DNA from: a virus | IMG/VR virus record: IMGVR_UViG_3300045738_002026 | Coordinates: 1-33,675 of that record | Direction: 5' to 3' (one strand) | DNA: 33,675 nt | Shown here: one piece after another, positions 31,201-33,675 of the stretch | Layout of the letters: each line of letters begins with the position of its first letter | Numbering within the stretch: position 1 is the first letter of the stretch | The notes under the pieces: generated by a model | Told to the model about the DNA's origin: nothing | The model's input: only the letters and a program-made list of their open reading frames with translations | Database searches by the model: none | Made by a program: the position numbers and the translations under genes

Positions 31201-33675
31201 GGACAGCAGTACAGACCGGAGCAATCCTCCCCGCACCAAAGCCATCCTTTGCCTACGAAAAATTCCTGGCCTACATGAACGCTCTTGGGCTGAATGTTGA
31301 AAAAGATGGTAACGGCCTTATTGTCTCACCATTAACGGACAAACAAATTGTGGATATGTCCAATGGGGAGATAAAAGATGGAAGTCGCGTTATTCGTGGG
31401 AAAGACTTGAAGCCAGAGAAAAATGGATTGTTTGATGAGGATATCACTGGTGGACCTGGGGGAAAGAATTGGTCTCATATAAAGCTTGCAGAATCCATCC
31501 CGAATCCTGTGTTCGAGAAGGGGATTCGCTCACTTTTAGGGATTACAGGAAAAGAGTATGACGCAATAATAGCCAGTAGTCTTGGATTCAACGAAGAGGG
31601 TGAACTCGTACCTACAGAGGACGGGGGAATGACGGGGGCCGCAGCTATTGCGGAACGCCTTAAATCCGTAGACCTCGTAAAAGAGTTGGCAGAAGCGAAA
31701 GAGGCCATAAAAACCGTTCGTCAAAACGACTTAGATAAGGTTAACAAGAAGATCAAATATATTTTGATGCTTCAGAAAAACAACATAAGCGCTGAGGAAG
31801 CATATGTGCTGGACCACATACCAGTGCTCCCACCTTTATTCAGGCCCATAACTGCGATGGAGGGTGGAGACCTGAACATTGATGGTGTGAATATGCTCTA
31901 TAGAGACATCGCACTTCTCAACAAAAAGCTAAAAGAAGCCAAAGGTGTTCTTCCAGAGAGTGAAATTTTTAGGCTTCGTGATGATTTGTACTCTGCCGCA
32001 GAAGCTCTTATGGGAGTCCAAACCGCCACGCAGGGTGGCCTCACCACGGACGGGCAACCGGCACCCCATGGTATTTTACAGATCCTCTCTGGGCGGTCTT
32101 CTCCAAAGCAAAGTTACTTCTTACAGCGGCTTATTGATAGGCGACAAGACATCAGTATGCGCTCTGTCATTGTGCCAGATATGAATCTCCATCTAGATGA
32201 GCTTGGTCTTCCCAGAAAAGGGGCCATGAAAATTTACAGACCATTTGTGGTGAAGGAGCTTGTGAAAATGGGGTACACCCCATTACAGGCTAGGGAGGAG
32301 ATAGAGAAGGGCAGCGATCTCGCAAATAAAGCGCTTGAAATTGCCGTAAACAAACGACCGGTTATGTTTAAAAGAGATCCCGTACTTCATAAGTTTGGGA
32401 TTTTGGCCTTCAAGCCTAGACTTCATAATGAGTCTGCTATTCATATTCATCCACTTGTTGTTGGTGGATTTAACGCAGATTTCGATGGGGACACAATGGC
32501 TGTGTTTGTTCCTGTGTCCCAAGAGGCTGTCGATGAAGCATATAAAATGATGCCTTCTAGGAACTTATTTAATCCAGCCACCGGGCAAGTGATGTACCAG
32601 CCTTCTCTTGAAGGACAGCTGGGTTTATATCTTCTTACTAAATGGGGGAAGAAAAAGAGCAAGTCGTACAAGAACGCTAAGGATGCTATTTCAGCGGCTA
32701 AAAAAGGAGATATCAGTATGACTGATGTCGTCCAGGTTGGAATATTAAAAACAACGGCTGGACGCCTTATTTTTAATAGTAAGTTACCCAAGAAGATTCA
32801 ATCTGAAACGTATCTTACGGACCCCAAGGCTGTCTTAGATAAAAAATTTCTACAGGGTGTCCTCAGAACCCTAGCCACGAAAGCACCAGCAGAATTCGCC
32901 CAGACCGTAGATAAGATCAAAGAACTTGGGTTTGGCCACGCCTACAACATTGGCTTTAGTTTCAGCTTGTCTGATTTCAAACCACTTCGGGACATCCGAG
33001 AAAAGTACATGTCAAAGGCTAGCAGGCAAGAAGCTGTTGTACGAAAACAGTTGGAAATGAAGCTAATTTCTCAAGAAGCGGCTGATGATAATATTGTTAA
33101 GATATATTTAGAGGCTGAAAATGCCATGTCTATAGAGGCTAAAATAGCCTTAGATAGTGGTGGGAATCATTTAAAGTTAATGAATAATGCGGGGATCAAA
33201 CCTGGCTGGGACCAATTAAAACAGCTAATTTTATCTCCAATGCTTTTAGAGAATGCACAAGGCCGAATTATTCCGGTTCCCGTGTCTAGATCTTACGCCG
33301 AAGGATTACAGGCATCCGATTACTGGGTTACGGCTTCTGGTGCCAGGTCTGGTTTGATAAAGAAGGTGCAATCAGTACAGCTTCCCGGTGCTCTGAATAA
33401 GCAAATAGCAAACACTGCAATCTCGTACATTATTACCGCTGATGATTGTGGGACAACTAAGGGGATTGCTCTTGAATCCACTGATTCAGATCTTGTGGAT
33501 CGATATACCGCAAAGGCTATTTCTGTTCCTGGGCTTAAAATACCTGCTGGCTCCCTTATTACCCCTAATATGATTTCTAGGTTTAAATCAGCAAAGGTTG
33601 ACCGAGTTATCGTAAGGACACCTCTGAAATGTGAACTACCCAAGGGGATGTGCGCTCGTTGTTATGGTGTGACAG
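28218..33675 (+). CDS. rpoB-rpoC fusion: Single-chain RNA polymerase beta/beta-prime fusion (3' truncated by window), at least 1819 aa
   Basis: GGAGG lies 6 bases before ATG, and the frame is open to the window edge. The first ~1000 residues are beta: DPVHTPEGKRSGISG, YLPYKGLVFEDGVVISE, GRHGNKGV (781-788) and LMHQVDKKL, then GGAQRFGELGLYAMLAHGA (about 955-975). From about 1040 it is beta-prime: KPEKNGLFDED (near 1070), RPVMFKRDPVLHKFGI, the catalytic NADFDGD loop (1419-1425) and DDCGTTKGI. The second zinc site C1744, C1805, C1812, C1815 (CARCYG) is complete. The beta-prime N-terminal zinc finger (CxCGxxK...CxxC) is absent between NGLFDED and KLAES. By homology, 400-500 residues including the trigger loop remain outside. 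No alpha, omega or sigma gene is in the window. Confidence 0.96.
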   Translation, partial: MSNVLDPQRVMKTLEDGTINEIKKFFPLEGKKHTLVAKNIYIGDPVDLDDIASQKKARLRGRTWAQGILGDFDLIENETGKVLDSVKKVKVLNLPKITRRFSYIIDGTEYQADNQWRLKSGVYARRKANGELESQFNLVKGRGFRLGFDPAKKRLLMSYGSSNVQLLPVLQALGVPDEQISATWGKELYTSSVAAKKKGELVKLSKVFDKSAGAKTDSEAVPIIQEALKNTELLPETTQITLGKAFTSVTGEALLTSSNKLININKGVDKVDNRDALQFKELWSIDNHIPERLDNSKRRIIYKMKNNLDRKDNIRSIITSDIFNVPVKAFFTSTSLSQQTSQVNIVDMMGGFLRTTIMGTGGIQNDSAISEEAKLIDSSFLGFIDPVHTPEGKRSGISGHLTLGVRKKGTTPQVRVFDVKAKKYVDKSPADIVLGNIAFPDQYDFTSEKQPKPKRDNIIVIPAGGGDPSKVPLSEVDYILRSPKQMFSITANLIPFLSSDQAGRAGMATRHIEQAISLKNPEAPLIQVVSGNPDKAYSTWEKIVGRFTSHSSPVSGFIDSVSPSKIIVKDLAGKKHEVQLYDNFPLNDKKAFITSKPLVKKGDKVSTGQTIADTNFTKGGTLSLGTNLRVGYLPYKGLVFEDGVVISESASTKLTSNHLHKERSYIDKNMSVGLKKFRANYPGFISDENAEKLDADGVIKKGQILNPGDTITTVLQKTEPSKEQLLLRGIHKSLVRPYKNKSLVWDKPYRGEVTDVVRNGREIVAYVKTSEPADIGDKLTGRHGNKGVITAVIPDEEMPKDAEGNTLQIILNPSGVPGRINPGQVLETALGNVAYKNGDPMAVENFQPDDAKKIIRVKAHTRTIQTKEGPKQIQVKGHERDLGYRDAVVAELKKAGLSETRELFDPQTGKSLGKVLVGHQYILKLMHQVDKKLSARAHGYGYDYDANLVPKSGGKTGGAQRFGELGLYAMLAHGATANIRDALTYKGDKAQDEVWTAVQTGAILPAPKPSFAYEKFLAYMNALGLNVEKDGNGLIVSPLTDKQIVDMSNGEIKDGSRVIRGKDLKPEKNGLFDEDITGGPGGKNWSHIKLAESIPNPVFEKGIRSLLGITGKEYDAIIASSLGFNEEGELVPTEDGGMTGAAAIAERLKSVDLVKELAEAKEAIKTVRQNDLDKVNKKIKYILMLQKNNISAEEAYVLDHIPVLPPLFRPITAMEGGDLNIDGVNMLYRDIALLNKKLKEAKGVLPESEIFRLRDDLYSAAEALMGVQTATQGGLTTDGQPAPHGILQILSGRSSPKQSYFLQRLIDRRQDISMRSVIVPDMNLHLDELGLPRKGAMKIYRPFVVKELVKMGYTPLQAREEIEKGSDLANKALEIAVNKRPVMFKRDPVLHKFGILAFKPRLHNESAIHIHPLVVGGFNADFDGDTMAVFVPVSQEAVDEAYKMMPSRNLFNPATGQVMYQPSLEGQLGLYLLTKWGKKKSKSYKNAKDAISAAKKGDISMTDVVQVGILKTTAGRLIFNSKLPKKIQSETYLTDPKAVLDKKFLQGVLRTLATKAPAEFAQTVDKIKELGFGHAYNIGFSFSLSDFKPLRDIREKYMSKASRQEAVVRKQLEMKLISQEAADDNIVKIYLEAENAMSIEAKIALDSGGNHLKLMNNAGIKPGWDQLKQLILSPMLLENAQGRIIPVPVSRSYAEGLQASDYWVTASGARSGLIKKVQSVQLPGALNKQIANTAISYIITADDCGTTKGIALESTDSDLVDRYTAKAISVPGLKIPAGSLITPNMISRFKSAKVDRVIVRTPLKCELPKGMCARCYGVT

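Overview
This window is part of the genome of a tailed double-stranded DNA bacteriophage. It carries a portal protein, a giant beta-helical tail fibre or tailspike, a compact replication and recombination operon, and a phage-borne multi-subunit-type RNA polymerase. The packaging terminase and major capsid gene are not in the window, and no tRNA, CRISPR array, integrase or insertion sequence was seen. Strong AAGGAGG/GGGAGG ribosome sites precede most genes, so the host is a bacterium using classical Shine-Dalgarno initiation. The sequence alone does not identify the host.

Layout. (1) 1-8209, rightward: the tail of an upstream gene, a 218-aa probable virion protein and a 2489-aa fibre/spike. 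(2) 8210-8768: a hairpin-rich non-coding zone around a small leftward basic-protein gene. It holds intrinsic terminators for leftward transcription and, in the middle of a large dyad, an exact match to the bacterial chromosomal parS consensus. (3) 24074 down to 8769: one tightly packed leftward operon of about 21 genes, many overlapping by 1-35 bases. It runs from a small acidic protein and an XRE-type regulator through SF2 helicase, family-4 UDG-like protein, DnaB-like helicase, DnaG-like primase, zinc-ribbon SSB, PolA, small unknowns, a RecA-like protein, an Hjc-like nuclease, a Cas4-like nuclease and a RusA-like resolvase to an AT-hook protein. The 127-base gap between SSB and PolA can fold into a large pseudoknot. 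(4) 24075-24158: the divergent junction. (5) 24159-27807, rightward head genes: two virion-associated unknowns and the portal. (6) 27808-28217: two tiny leftward genes, one Cys-rich. (7) 28218 to the window edge: a single-chain fusion of RNA polymerase beta and beta-prime, cut off by the window end.

How it fits together. Helicase, primase, polymerase and SSB make a largely self-sufficient replisome. The RecA-like protein, SF2 helicase and three nucleases suggest recombination-dependent replication with resolution of branched DNA before packaging. The fused RNA polymerase keeps the bacterial catalytic motifs and should transcribe some phage genes independently of the host core enzyme. The most unusual items are the beta-beta-prime fusion lacking the beta-prime N-terminal zinc finger, the parS-centred dyad, the pseudoknot leader of the DNA polymerase gene, and a RecA-like protein whose ATPase residues are substituted.
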